A DNA stretch of 64,000 nt. Source: Polaromonas sp. (GTDB lineage: Bacteria > Pseudomonadota > Gammaproteobacteria > Burkholderiales > Burkholderiaceae_C). Shown piece by piece: positions 15,991 to 24,257 of the stretch. Under the pieces are notes generated by a model. The model worked only from the letters and a program-made list of their open reading frames with translations, ran no database searches and was not told the DNA's origin. The position numbers were made by a program, and so were the translations under genes. The DNA lies in the NCBI RefSeq assembly GCF_029945895.1, contig NZ_JAQSDL010000003.1:1-64000 (forward strand), in the 5' to 3' direction. How positions within the stretch are numbered: position 1 is the stretch's first letter; each line of letters starts with the position of its first letter.

Positions 15991-18178
15991 AACACTCCTT
16001 GGCTTTCAGCTTCGCGACGCTCAACTGCAGCGGCGCCAACACCACGTCCAGCGTTTCGGCCACGCCCTGCGCCATGGCGCGGCCGCCGCAGACACGCACG
16101 ATGGCGCCTTGTGCCACCAGGCTGCGCACGCGCTCGGCATCTCGGCGCAGGGCGTCCTGCACATAGCCGCCGCCGTCGGGCACGCGGGAGAAAGCCGTCT
16201 GCAAGCTTGTCAGGCGCCCTTCGCCGAGCCAGCGTTGAATTTCGGGGCCGAAGTAAAAATCCCGCGCCGGGTCGCGTCCGCCAAAAAACAGGTGCATCGG
16301 GCTTCGCCTGTCGTTGCGGCGAATGAACCCGGCCAACGGTGCCACGCCGGTGCCCGCACCAATCAGCAGCACGGGCCGCCGCGTTCGCGGCAGTGCAAAA
16401 CCGGGGTTGGACCGGATGAAGGCCGCCACTAAATCCCCCGGCTGCAAGGCCAGCAGGTGCGTCGAGCACAGGCCGCCGGGCATCTGACGCACGCAGATTT
16501 CCAGAAACCCGTCTTTCCAGCCCGAGGCCAGCGAGTAGTAGCGCGGCACGGCCGAGCCCGGCGGCACGATGCCCACAAGATCGCCTGCAGCAAACCGCGC
16601 CAGACCGTGCCCGCGCAAGCGTGCGCCCAGGCCCTGTGCAGGCCACGCAAAACGCAGGATCGCCGTGGCCTGTCCGGTGGCACCGGGGTAGTCCTGGCGC
16701 GCGACCAGCGTGAGCGCGGTGGTGACTGGCACGCGCGGCACATGCGCCAGCACCAGGGGTTCGTTCAGCGCCTGTGCCAGGGCAACGCCCCAGCGCGCGA
16801 ACTGCTGGCCCGATTGCTGGTGAATGCACTCCAGCGGCAGCAGCGCGGGCCAGCCCTGCGTGCGCAGCGTCTGGTCCAGCGCCTCGGCAAAGGCGCAGAA
16901 GGCCGGGAACTGCCGGTCGCCAAAGCCCAGCACGGTCACCGGCACACCACTGGCTTTGAGGCTGGCAATGTGCTGCAAGGCGTGGCTGGCGTGGGCCGGG
17001 GCCTGGCCTTCGCCATAGGTGGCAGCCAGCACAAACACCTGCCGCGTGGCGGCCGTGGTCTGAAAGTTCTCCAGCGCGCTGGTGTGAACGCGGTGGCCGC
17101 CCTGGCTTAGCGCGTCTTGCAGCGTTTGGGCAAAACCCCAGGTGCTGCCGCCTTCGCTGGCCACGAAGATCAGCACGTCGGCCTGTGCCAGCGGCGTGTT
17201 GCCCGTGATGTGTGGCACCAGGCGGCGTGCCTGCCACCAGATGACAAGGCCCGACACCCAGAACAGCAACACGCTGGCGCCCACCAGCCCGAGCACCACC
17301 GCCCACGGCCAGGCCGCTTCGCCGGTGTGCAGCACCACGGCCCAGTCGTAAACACGCTGCGCCAGGGTGGCGTCTTGCCAGGCCAGCATCTGGCCCGAGT
17401 ACCGGTCAATCCAGCCTTGGCCCTGGGCGGTGGCGACCTTCCAGGTGTCCTGCGGGTCGGTGGCTCCGGGAAAATTCAGCTTGCGCAAATCCCGCACGGC
17501 AAGGCCTTGCAGCGCGGCAAGCTGCGCGCCGGGCAAGGCCGGCTTGCCGGTGACCACCGAGAGCACTTCCGGCTCGGCCCGGGTGTCCAGCGCCACCAGC
17601 CCCAGGGTGGAGGCGCTCATGGTCAGCGCCGTCAGAGATGTCAGGCACAGGACGGCCAGCACCACACGGCCCGCGACCACGTGAGTGCGCTGCGCCAGCG
17701 AGCCGCGCACCCGCGCCGCCAGCCGCCGCCAGCCGCCCATGCGCCGCAGCAACAGCACCAACGCGGAGATGCATATCAGGGCCATGGCCAGTGCCATGCC
17801 CGCCGCACCCCAGCGCCCGGCGTCGCCCAGCAGCAGCGAGCGGTGCAGGTTCTTCACCCAGCGCGGCAGCACCGAGGCTTGCCACGCACCCAGCACCCGG
17901 CCATCGGCCGGGTCCACATACGAGGCCTGCGGCTGGTCGCCGGCGAAGCTGAACACCACGTTGGCACCCGAGGGCAGGTGGCGAATTTCTTCCGCGTCCG
18001 GGACGGTGCGTGTCACGCGCTCCACCAGCGTGGCCACCGGCAGATCGCCCGGTGCGGCGGGGGCTTGCCACGCCTGCTGCACCGGATCGATCGCCAGGAT
18101 GGCGCCGGTGACGCCCAACACGACGGCCAGGGTGCCGACCGTCAGGCCCAGCCAGCGGTGGATGGCTTTCCAGCTCAT
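15971..18178 (-). CDS. PepSY-TM / flavodoxin / ferredoxin-reductase fusion membrane oxidoreductase
   Basis: 735 aa. The N-terminal ~380 residues are a PepSY transmembrane module (starting WKAIHRWLGLTVGTLAVVLG) with four hydrophobic helices, His residues that could ligate haem, and a periplasmic loop. A flavodoxin domain follows (about 390-535: DVLIFVASEGGSTWGFAQTL, LAATYGEGQAP), then an FNR/CysJ-like module with PRYYSLASG for FAD, LLIGAGTGVAPLAGFI and RVCGGRAMAQGV for NAD(P)H. This layout moves electrons from cytosolic NAD(P)H across the membrane to outside acceptors, as in PepSY-type iron or flavin reductases. It lies between DUF2271 and apbE in one operon. Confidence 0.9.
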   Translation of the reverse strand: MSWKAIHRWLGLTVGTLAVVLGVTGAILAIDPVQQAWQAPAAPGDLPVATLVERVTRTVPDAEEIRHLPSGANVVFSFAGDQPQASYVDPADGRVLGAWQASVLPRWVKNLHRSLLLGDAGRWGAAGMALAMALICISALVLLLRRMGGWRRLAARVRGSLAQRTHVVAGRVVLAVLCLTSLTALTMSASTLGLVALDTRAEPEVLSVVTGKPALPGAQLAALQGLAVRDLRKLNFPGATDPQDTWKVATAQGQGWIDRYSGQMLAWQDATLAQRVYDWAVVLHTGEAAWPWAVVLGLVGASVLLFWVSGLVIWWQARRLVPHITGNTPLAQADVLIFVASEGGSTWGFAQTLQDALSQGGHRVHTSALENFQTTAATRQVFVLAATYGEGQAPAHASHALQHIASLKASGVPVTVLGFGDRQFPAFCAFAEALDQTLRTQGWPALLPLECIHQQSGQQFARWGVALAQALNEPLVLAHVPRVPVTTALTLVARQDYPGATGQATAILRFAWPAQGLGARLRGHGLARFAAGDLVGIVPPGSAVPRYYSLASGWKDGFLEICVRQMPGGLCSTHLLALQPGDLVAAFIRSNPGFALPRTRRPVLLIGAGTGVAPLAGFIRRNDRRSPMHLFFGGRDPARDFYFGPEIQRWLGEGRLTSLQTAFSRVPDGGGYVQDALRRDAERVRSLVAQGAIVRVCGGRAMAQGVAETLDVVLAPLQLSVAKLKAKECYAEDVF

Positions 18179-18187
18179 GCGTGTTCT

Positions 18188-18664
18188 TTACTTGAGCTGG
18201 AAAGTCGCCGACTGGATGTACAGCTTGCCGGCCTGCGGCTTGCCGGCGTTGGCGGTGGACAGCGGGATGCGGACCTCTGACGGGCTGTCGCGCATGTCTT
18301 CTGCGGCGGCGTCGATGCGGATTTCGTAACCCGCATCCATCAGTGCATCGGCCAGATCGGCCGTGACCTTGAGCGTGCGCCCCGCGCCCACGCTGGCGCC
18401 GGTGACGCCATCCAGGCGCCTGGCGTCACCGGCCGAGAGGCGGCTCCAGTCAGACAGGTGCTTGTGGTACTTGGCCTTACCGCCGGCCACCCACAAGGTG
18501 CGCACATAAGCGCCTTTGGCATCGGTCAGGTACGCCGCCAGATAGGCGCCGTCGCCGCCGTAGTTCTTGAGCTGGGCGGTCAGCGTGACCGGCCGGCTGT
18601 GTGCCAGGGCGGGAAGGGCCAGCGCGCAGGCGGTAGCCAAAATGGTCATGAGAGGTTTGGACAT
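18188..18664 (-). CDS. DUF2271 periplasmic protein
   Basis: 158 aa with a signal peptide (MSKPLMTILATACALALPALAHS) and a beta-sandwich-like body: VTLTAQLKNYGGDGAYLAAYLTDAKGAYVRTLWVAGGKAKYHKHLSDWSR. This is the DUF2271 pattern. These proteins are typically encoded beside PepSY reductases and ApbE transferases, exactly as here, and are thought to be periplasmic partners of that electron-transfer system. Function not established. Confidence 0.82.
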   Translation of the reverse strand: MSKPLMTILATACALALPALAHSRPVTLTAQLKNYGGDGAYLAAYLTDAKGAYVRTLWVAGGKAKYHKHLSDWSRLSAGDARRLDGVTGASVGAGRTLKVTADLADALMDAGYEIRIDAAAEDMRDSPSEVRIPLSTANAGKPQAGKLYIQSATFQLK

Positions 18665-18689
18665 GGTGATGTTCCTGTGGGGTGGGTGG

Positions 18690-19103
18690 TTACTGGATCT
18701 GGCCGCGCGGCGCGGTGCCAGGGGTTAATAAAGGCGAAGGCGCGGCGGCGCCGTCCGGTTGCGGCGGTCGGGCCTGCTGCGCAGCACCCTTGTCGTCACG
18801 ATCGCGTTCCCGGGTGCGCTGGGGGGCGTCTTGCTTCAGCTTCAACACCTTCAGGGTTTCCGGGTCGATCTTGGCCTTGAAGCTGCGCCCCTGGGCATCC
18901 GTTCCGCGAATTTCATAACAACCGTCGTCAATCTTCAGCCGCTGGATCTGCCAGCCTTGTGCGGCTGCCATCTGCCGCACAGCCTCACGCGTCTGCCAGC
19001 GATTCAAAGGCGCCTCGCAATCGTCACCGGCCCATACGGGCAAGGTGGCTAGGCCCAGTGACAGAACCAGCAAGCCAGGGCGCAAAGAGGTGGGGTATTT
19101 CAT
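18690..19103 (-). CDS. Exported PepSY-like protein
   Basis: 137 aa with a signal peptide ending in LPVWAGDD. The mature part ADDCEAPLNRWQTREAVRQM to FKAKIDPETLKVLKLKQD is a PepSY-type domain (helix, then the GCYEIRGTDAQGRSFKAKIDPET sheet). The C-terminal 45 residues are Arg/Asp then Pro/Ala-rich and probably disordered. It is the first gene of the flavin electron-transfer operon. A probable role is substrate or metal presentation to the membrane reductase (inference). Confidence 0.78.
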   Translation of the reverse strand: MKYPTSLRPGLLVLSLGLATLPVWAGDDCEAPLNRWQTREAVRQMAAAQGWQIQRLKIDDGCYEIRGTDAQGRSFKAKIDPETLKVLKLKQDAPQRTRERDRDDKGAAQQARPPQPDGAAAPSPLLTPGTAPRGQIQ

Positions 19104-19498
19104 GGGAGTCCTTTAAAACGGGTCAGCACACGATGAACAGTTTGCGGTGCCGCTGCTGCCCGGCGGGTGCCTGGCAGCCAGATTCCAGCGGCACTTTTGA
19201 TACGCATCAAGGTTCTGCTTTCTTGTTCAACTGCATTGTGGAAAATCCACCGTGTACGCATGCTGAACGGCGCGTTCATCTGCTGTTCATCGCCAGAAAG
19301 GCAAACCGCTGAGCTGCCAGGCTATTGAAGGAGCGTGATGACTGGGCGTAGTGCGTGCTGCCCAAGGCTGTGAGTAGCCTGACTACCCCCGGCCCGAACA
19401 GCGCCACGGCAAAAAGTCACTGAAAAACCAGGCACTTCTGCGCACGATCACAGGCATGATGTTCGTAACCAAGTGTTATGAAACGGCGGCAATCTTCA
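19104..19498. promoter_or_regulatory. Promoter region of the PepSY operon with GTTCATC repeats
   Basis: About 395 bases without a gene. Two direct repeats GTTCATC lie 11 bases apart (19274-19280, 19285-19291), the spacing favoured by OmpR-type regulators, and the 10-mer CTGTTCATCG (19283-19292) recurs inverted as CGATGAACAG (19131-19140) nearer to the operon start. A further TGTTCAACTGCAT-like half lies near 19220. This is consistent with control of the leftward operon by a two-component regulator encoded elsewhere. The rest contains nothing I recognise. Confidence 0.4.
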
Positions 19499-21307
19499 AT
19501 GGCGACTCTTATTCCGGCAATCAGCAGCTGCGTTTCCCGCATGACCAGCGGCGAGCGGCGGCTGGCCGAGCGGCTGGAGCAGAAGCTTGATGACGACTAC
19601 CTGCTCTGGTACGACGTACCGATAGGCCCCAAACAATCGCACCCCGACTTTGTGGTGATGCATCCGCGGCGCGGGGTGCTGGTGCTGGAGGTCAAGGACT
19701 GGCGCCTGTCCACCATCAAGCAGGCCGACAAACAGACCTGGGAAATTTTGCCCGATGGCATTCCCAAAAACGTGCTCAACCCGCTGGAGCAGTCGCGCCA
19801 GTACGCGCACCAGGTGATCGACGCGCTGCAGCGCGACAAGCAGCTCATTCAGCACGAGGGCAACCACAAGGGCAAGCTGGCCTTCCCGTGGAGCTACGGT
19901 GTGGTGTTTACCAACATCACCCGCAAGCAGTTCAACGACGCAGAACTGTTCAAGGCCATCGAAGAGAACCGCGTCATCTGCCAGGACGAGATGCTGGAGT
20001 CAGTCGGCGCGGAAGAATGCCAGAGCCGGTTGTGGGGCATGTTCCCGTTCATGATGAGCGGCATCATGTCGCTGCCGCAGCTTGACCGCGTGCGCTGGAT
20101 CCTTTTTCCGGAAGTTCGCGTTCAAACGCAGGACCTGCTCTTCAAGGACAGCGATCCGGATGCAGACCTGCCCGACATCATGCGTGTGATGGACCTGCAG
20201 CAGGAGCAACTGGCCCGCAGCCTGGGCGATGGCCACCGCGTGATTCATGGCGTGGCCGGCTCCGGCAAGACCATGATCCTCGGCTACCGCGCCGAATACC
20301 TGGCGCAAGCCAGCACCGCCAGCAGCAAGCCCATCCTCATTCTGTGTTTCAACGAGCCGCTGGGCGTGAAGCTGCACAGCGTGATGACAGCCAAGGGCTT
20401 GGGCCACAAGGTACATGCGCGGCATTTTCACAAGTGGTGTTATGACCAGCTCAAATACTCGGGCCAGGCTCTGCCGCCTCAGGGCTCCCAGTTCTCTGTA
20501 GAACTGGTTGAGCGCGTCATCCGCGCTGTAGACAGAAAGCAGATTCCCAGCGGCCAGTACCAGGCGATATTGATCGACGAAGGCCACGACTTCGCGCCCG
20601 AATGGCTCAAGCTCGTCACCCAAATGGTGGACCCCGCCACCAACAGCCTGCTGGTGCTGTATGACGATGCGCAAAGCATTTACGAGCGCGCGCGTAGCAA
20701 ACAGTTCAGCTTCAAAAGCGTGGGCATACAGGCGCAGGGCCGCACCACCATCCTGAAGATCAACTACCGCAACACCCGCCAGATACTGCACACCGCCAGC
20801 CTGGTGGCGGCGGACCTGCTGACCGCGGATGACCGCGACGACGACGGCATACCGCTGATCAAACCCATCAGTTGCGGGCGGGACGGGCAAGCGCCCATCA
20901 TCATCAAACTGCCCAGTCTGCGCGAAGAAGCATTTGCCATCGCCGACCACTTGCGGCAAGCACATCAGGAAGGTCACGCCTGGGGCGACATGGCCGTGCT
21001 GTGCGCCGACTGGGCCACCATGGACCAGTGCGCCAGCGCCCTGGCCCAACGCAAGCTGCCGCACCGCGTGCGCCGACGCAGCGGTGACTACCACCCCGGC
21101 GCAGACGCCATTCAGGTGATGACCATGAAGGTTAGCAAAGGCCTGGAGTTCCCCGTGGTGGCACTACCCGGCGTGGGGCACATGCCCGCGCCGGGGGAGG
21201 ACGAGAAGGAAGCGGCGCGGGTGTTTTATGTGGCGGCGACAAGGGCTACGCAGAGGTTGGTTATGGGGGTGGGTGGGGATGGGAAGTGGGCAAATGCGTT
21301 CGTCTGA
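19499..21307 (+). CDS. NERD-domain, UvrD-type helicase
   Basis: 602 aa from ATG 19499 (a second ATG lies at 19478; neither has a strong ribosome site). The N-terminal NERD nuclease-related domain has D50 in HPDFVVMHPRRGVLVLEVKDW with E64-x-K66, the PD-(D/E)XK arrangement. A superfamily-1 helicase core follows: Walker A GVAGSGKT at 251-258, Walker B ILIDEGHDF, then LVLYDDAQSIYE, KINYRNTRQIL and MTMKVSKGLEFPVV. Such proteins are often carried in defence and mobile regions; the molecular role is unknown, probably DNA end or junction processing. Codon usage is G/C-rich, unlike the cassette that follows. Confidence 0.88.
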   Translation: MATLIPAISSCVSRMTSGERRLAERLEQKLDDDYLLWYDVPIGPKQSHPDFVVMHPRRGVLVLEVKDWRLSTIKQADKQTWEILPDGIPKNVLNPLEQSRQYAHQVIDALQRDKQLIQHEGNHKGKLAFPWSYGVVFTNITRKQFNDAELFKAIEENRVICQDEMLESVGAEECQSRLWGMFPFMMSGIMSLPQLDRVRWILFPEVRVQTQDLLFKDSDPDADLPDIMRVMDLQQEQLARSLGDGHRVIHGVAGSGKTMILGYRAEYLAQASTASSKPILILCFNEPLGVKLHSVMTAKGLGHKVHARHFHKWCYDQLKYSGQALPPQGSQFSVELVERVIRAVDRKQIPSGQYQAILIDEGHDFAPEWLKLVTQMVDPATNSLLVLYDDAQSIYERARSKQFSFKSVGIQAQGRTTILKINYRNTRQILHTASLVAADLLTADDRDDDGIPLIKPISCGRDGQAPIIIKLPSLREEAFAIADHLRQAHQEGHAWGDMAVLCADWATMDQCASALAQRKLPHRVRRRSGDYHPGADAIQVMTMKVSKGLEFPVVALPGVGHMPAPGEDEKEAARVFYVAATRATQRLVMGVGGDGKWANAFV

Positions 21308-21534
21308 ACACGATAAAAATGTTTCATGCTGTTTACACGATGCTGGTACTAACAAAGTGGCAATGACACATGACTTAGATGCATATTTGCGGAGCCAAAG
21401 AATGATCGTTGCTATAGCATGCAAAAACCATGCATCTTGGAGAGAACAGTGTTTTCACATATCCAATTCATGCTCTATTAATTTTGGCGAATTAAATAAT
21501 GTTTAGTGATGGATTGGATTCGAAGAGGTGTTAA
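21308..21534. other. A+T-rich leader of the ABC-3C-like cassette
   Basis: 227 bases, clearly richer in A+T than the preceding gene, marking the left edge of the island cassette. It ends with GAGGTGTTAA before the first gene's ATG. A promoter is expected here, but I see no single convincing -35/-10 pair. Confidence 0.45.
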
Positions 21535-23604
21535 ATGATTAATTTCCCCGTACTTGACCGGGTGTCGGTTCAGAACTTCGGAATGTACCCGGGTACCTCT
21601 GACACGGCCGGGCTTGACCATTCATTCGTGCCTGGTGTCAACATCATTGTTGGCATAAATGGTCTGGGCAAGACCACATTGCTAAACATTTTGTTGCGCT
21701 CACTTACTGGCCCGTTCGATCTGCCTGGTGGAGATGAGCTTGGAGGAAAAAAGCGTCGCTTGGTTCCCGCAGATCGACTTTGGTTCCGCCGGCGCGTTAA
21801 AGATGATGCTGTGGACGCTACTGCCACTATTTGGTTTCATATCGGTGAGCGTTTTTTCGAAGTTAAGCGCTCTTTAGCGAATTTGGACATCCTTAGTCTA
21901 ACCATTGACCAGCAGTTATGGCCAGCTGCCCGTGCATCAGAACTGGAGGCTACGTATCAGCAGCAGACGTCCCAAGCAGCCGGCCTTTCATCATTCGATG
22001 ACTTCGTCTTCTTGCTTCGTTATGTTGTCTTCTTTCTTGAGGATCGTCGAACCCTAGTCTGGGACGCCTCGGCCCAAGGCGATATTCTAGGAATATTATT
22101 CGGTGACCAAAGCGCTGACCGAAGGCATTATGTTGAACTGTTCAATGAGCTACTAAGCAAAGATAGTGAATATCGGAACATGCTGGCCGTGGTGAACAAG
22201 CGAAAAAATGAATTCGCGAGACAGAACAGTACTGTTGAAGGTGGTCAGCTCGAAATGCTGATTAAACAACTCGATTCGAAGCGATCAGACATCGCTACGT
22301 TAATTGACAAAAAGGAAGAGCTTGGTCGAGGACGAGATTCTTTGCGAGGTCAAATCGAGAACACAAAACAAGACATATTCGACGAGCGGGCGGCAGTGGC
22401 ATCGAAGCTCAATAGCTACTATGAGTCCTTCTTCCCACAAGTAAGCGATACAGCCAAGTACTTACTTTCCCAATTTGAAGCAAACAACAACTGCCTTGTC
22501 TGTGGAAGTGGCTCTGCAACGGCAATAGCCGGTGTAAAAGCCAAAATGGTGATGAATACCTGCCCTGTCTGCGAAAGTCCCATTGAACACTCAGATCAAC
22601 CAGCGCACGACCCACACGCTGGTGAAGATATTGAACAACGGAGGGAATCAATCATTGAGCTGGAACGGCAGCTCGCATCAATGATTCGACCTTTGGCCGA
22701 TAGTGAAAGTGAATATGCGCAGACCGCAGCGACTTTAGTTGCCGCAACAGCCGAGGTATCGCAGCTTGAAGGTCAACTCGCCGCTCTCGGAGGATCAGTA
22801 CCCCACGCAATTGAACGAAGAGACCGCACCCAATCACATCTAAACGCTTTTCAATCGGCACTCAACCAGCTTGAGGTTGAAAGCCGGAATTTGACTCAAG
22901 AGTTCAAAGGACTTGCATCCGCCATCGATACTGAAGTGCAAACGGTTTCCGGCTTGATCGAGAACAGTTTCTCAAAATTCATAAGTGGGTTTTTGGCCGA
23001 AAGCTGTTCAATCAAGTACACACCGCGGCAAGGTCGTATTGGTCAACGTTCAGCCACAGAGAGCTTTGCTTTCCCTCACTTTGTGCCAGCGCTTACATCC
23101 GGCGTGCATCGAATGAATGCAACAGTTCGAGAACACGGTCAGTCTGTTTCAGAGTCGCAGAAAGAGTTCGTCGACTTGGCATTTCGTATGGCCCTGCTTG
23201 AAATCGCTGCACCGAATACACCTGCCATGCTTATTCTTGAGACGCCAGAAGCAAGTTTGGACTCTGTATTTGTGCCCCGTGCGGCGGATTTGTTAAGACG
23301 CTTTGCCGCCCGCCAAGGCCCCGCCATTGGGACCCGACTTATTGCCTCTTCGAACGTAAACCGCGAACTAATGATTCCAGCGCTGTTTGGCGCGTATCCA
23401 GATCAACGGTTTTATGGCCAGGTGGTTGACGAAACAGCACAAGTATCGCCTCCTACGGTCCCGATAGAAGAACGGGAGAAGCATGTTTTGGACTTGCTAT
23501 CGATTGCGGTTCCGACGCGGGCTTTGGAGAGATTTAGGGAGCCGTATGTGCTCGAGCGGGAACGTGCCTTGTACCCAGAACGCTTTGCGGGCAGCCCGTC
23601 ATGA
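21535..23604 (+). CDS. SMC/Rad50-like ABC ATPase of an ABC-three-component (Lamassu-like) system
   Basis: 689 aa. Walker A GINGLGKTT lies at 40-48. A coiled-coil-rich middle (about 200-470) is broken by two CxxC pairs, C320/C323 (CLVCG) and C343/C346 (CPVC), giving a zinc-binding apex. The C-terminal ATPase lobe has a degenerate signature SVSESQKEFVDLAFRM (537-552) and Walker B AMLILETPEASLD (564-576), where the usual D-E-P reads E-T-P. The order nucleotide lobe, coiled coil, Zn apex, nucleotide lobe matches LmuB/DdmC-type SMC proteins, which sense foreign DNA. GAGGTG precedes the ATG. Its stop overlaps the next gene by four bases (ATGA). Base composition is much lower in G+C than in the flanks. 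Confidence 0.85.
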   Translation: MINFPVLDRVSVQNFGMYPGTSDTAGLDHSFVPGVNIIVGINGLGKTTLLNILLRSLTGPFDLPGGDELGGKKRRLVPADRLWFRRRVKDDAVDATATIWFHIGERFFEVKRSLANLDILSLTIDQQLWPAARASELEATYQQQTSQAAGLSSFDDFVFLLRYVVFFLEDRRTLVWDASAQGDILGILFGDQSADRRHYVELFNELLSKDSEYRNMLAVVNKRKNEFARQNSTVEGGQLEMLIKQLDSKRSDIATLIDKKEELGRGRDSLRGQIENTKQDIFDERAAVASKLNSYYESFFPQVSDTAKYLLSQFEANNNCLVCGSGSATAIAGVKAKMVMNTCPVCESPIEHSDQPAHDPHAGEDIEQRRESIIELERQLASMIRPLADSESEYAQTAATLVAATAEVSQLEGQLAALGGSVPHAIERRDRTQSHLNAFQSALNQLEVESRNLTQEFKGLASAIDTEVQTVSGLIENSFSKFISGFLAESCSIKYTPRQGRIGQRSATESFAFPHFVPALTSGVHRMNATVREHGQSVSESQKEFVDLAFRMALLEIAAPNTPAMLILETPEASLDSVFVPRAADLLRRFAARQGPAIGTRLIASSNVNRELMIPALFGAYPDQRFYGQVVDETAQVSPPTVPIEEREKHVLDLLSIAVPTRALERFREPYVLERERALYPERFAGSPS

Positions 23605-24257
23605 CCGCGGCGCAACACACTGAGTCTCAAATGGAAGACGCAGGTATTTGGAAGACTTGGATACTTATATGTTTGGCGGAGTCCCATCGTATGGGTGCTA
23701 CCCCCATTTCAGCAACCCAGTTGCATGTCTGCTTGTACCTTGCAAATACTCTCGCATCACTATTTGATGTTCACCGTGTACGTGGTCGCGTTTTGAAACG
23801 AGGCGAGTTCCCTTTCTATCCGGATGTTCAACAGGAAATCGACAAGCTGTCATTCAACGGCGTACTGAAAATTGAAAGTGTCGATTTTGGCGCTAAGGGG
23901 CAAATGACGCCACATCTAGGACTGGGTCCCAAAGGACTGGAAATTTATCGATTGCTATTAAATGGGTCACCAGACGCCTCTCGATTAGCACGACTGTTCC
24001 GTGAGCTAGTCGCAGCAAGCTTTGGAAAGTTTTTATTCGCGAATTCGGCAATTGGGCCAATTGACGCGAACTATGGCAGCAATCTTGTCTTGGAGGGTGA
24101 GGTCGTCGATTTCTCAGAATGGACCGATGAGAACAAGAACATGGAAGTCGCTCGATATCTTTTGAACAGGCTAAAAGACATGCGACCACAGGCGGACCGC
24201 GATGGCATTCGCCTTTATTGTGACTATCTTGACAAGGCATTAGCCCTCGCAGCATGA
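23601..24257 (+). CDS. Middle component of an ABC-three-component-like system
   Basis: 218 aa, soluble, mostly helical. It contains a winged-helix-like stretch (PISATQLHVCLYLANTLASL, then a turn with FPFYPDVQQEIDKLSFNGVLKIES). The middle genes of ABC-3C/Lamassu loci (LmuC/DdmB position) are also ~200 aa helical proteins lying between ATPase and effector. It overlaps both neighbours by four bases, so the three proteins are made together. No catalytic motif is visible. Likely role: adaptor linking ATPase and nuclease (inference from context). Confidence 0.6.
   Translation: MTAAQHTESQMEDAGIWKTWILICLAESHRMGATPISATQLHVCLYLANTLASLFDVHRVRGRVLKRGEFPFYPDVQQEIDKLSFNGVLKIESVDFGAKGQMTPHLGLGPKGLEIYRLLLNGSPDASRLARLFRELVAASFGKFLFANSAIGPIDANYGSNLVLEGEVVDFSEWTDENKNMEVARYLLNRLKDMRPQADRDGIRLYCDYLDKALALAA

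Noticed and set aside
19499..21307. NERD-helicase as the helicase half of a Gabija pair with the next gene
   Set aside because: It carries its own NERD nuclease-like domain, lies 227 bases away, and differs in base composition from the ATPase gene.
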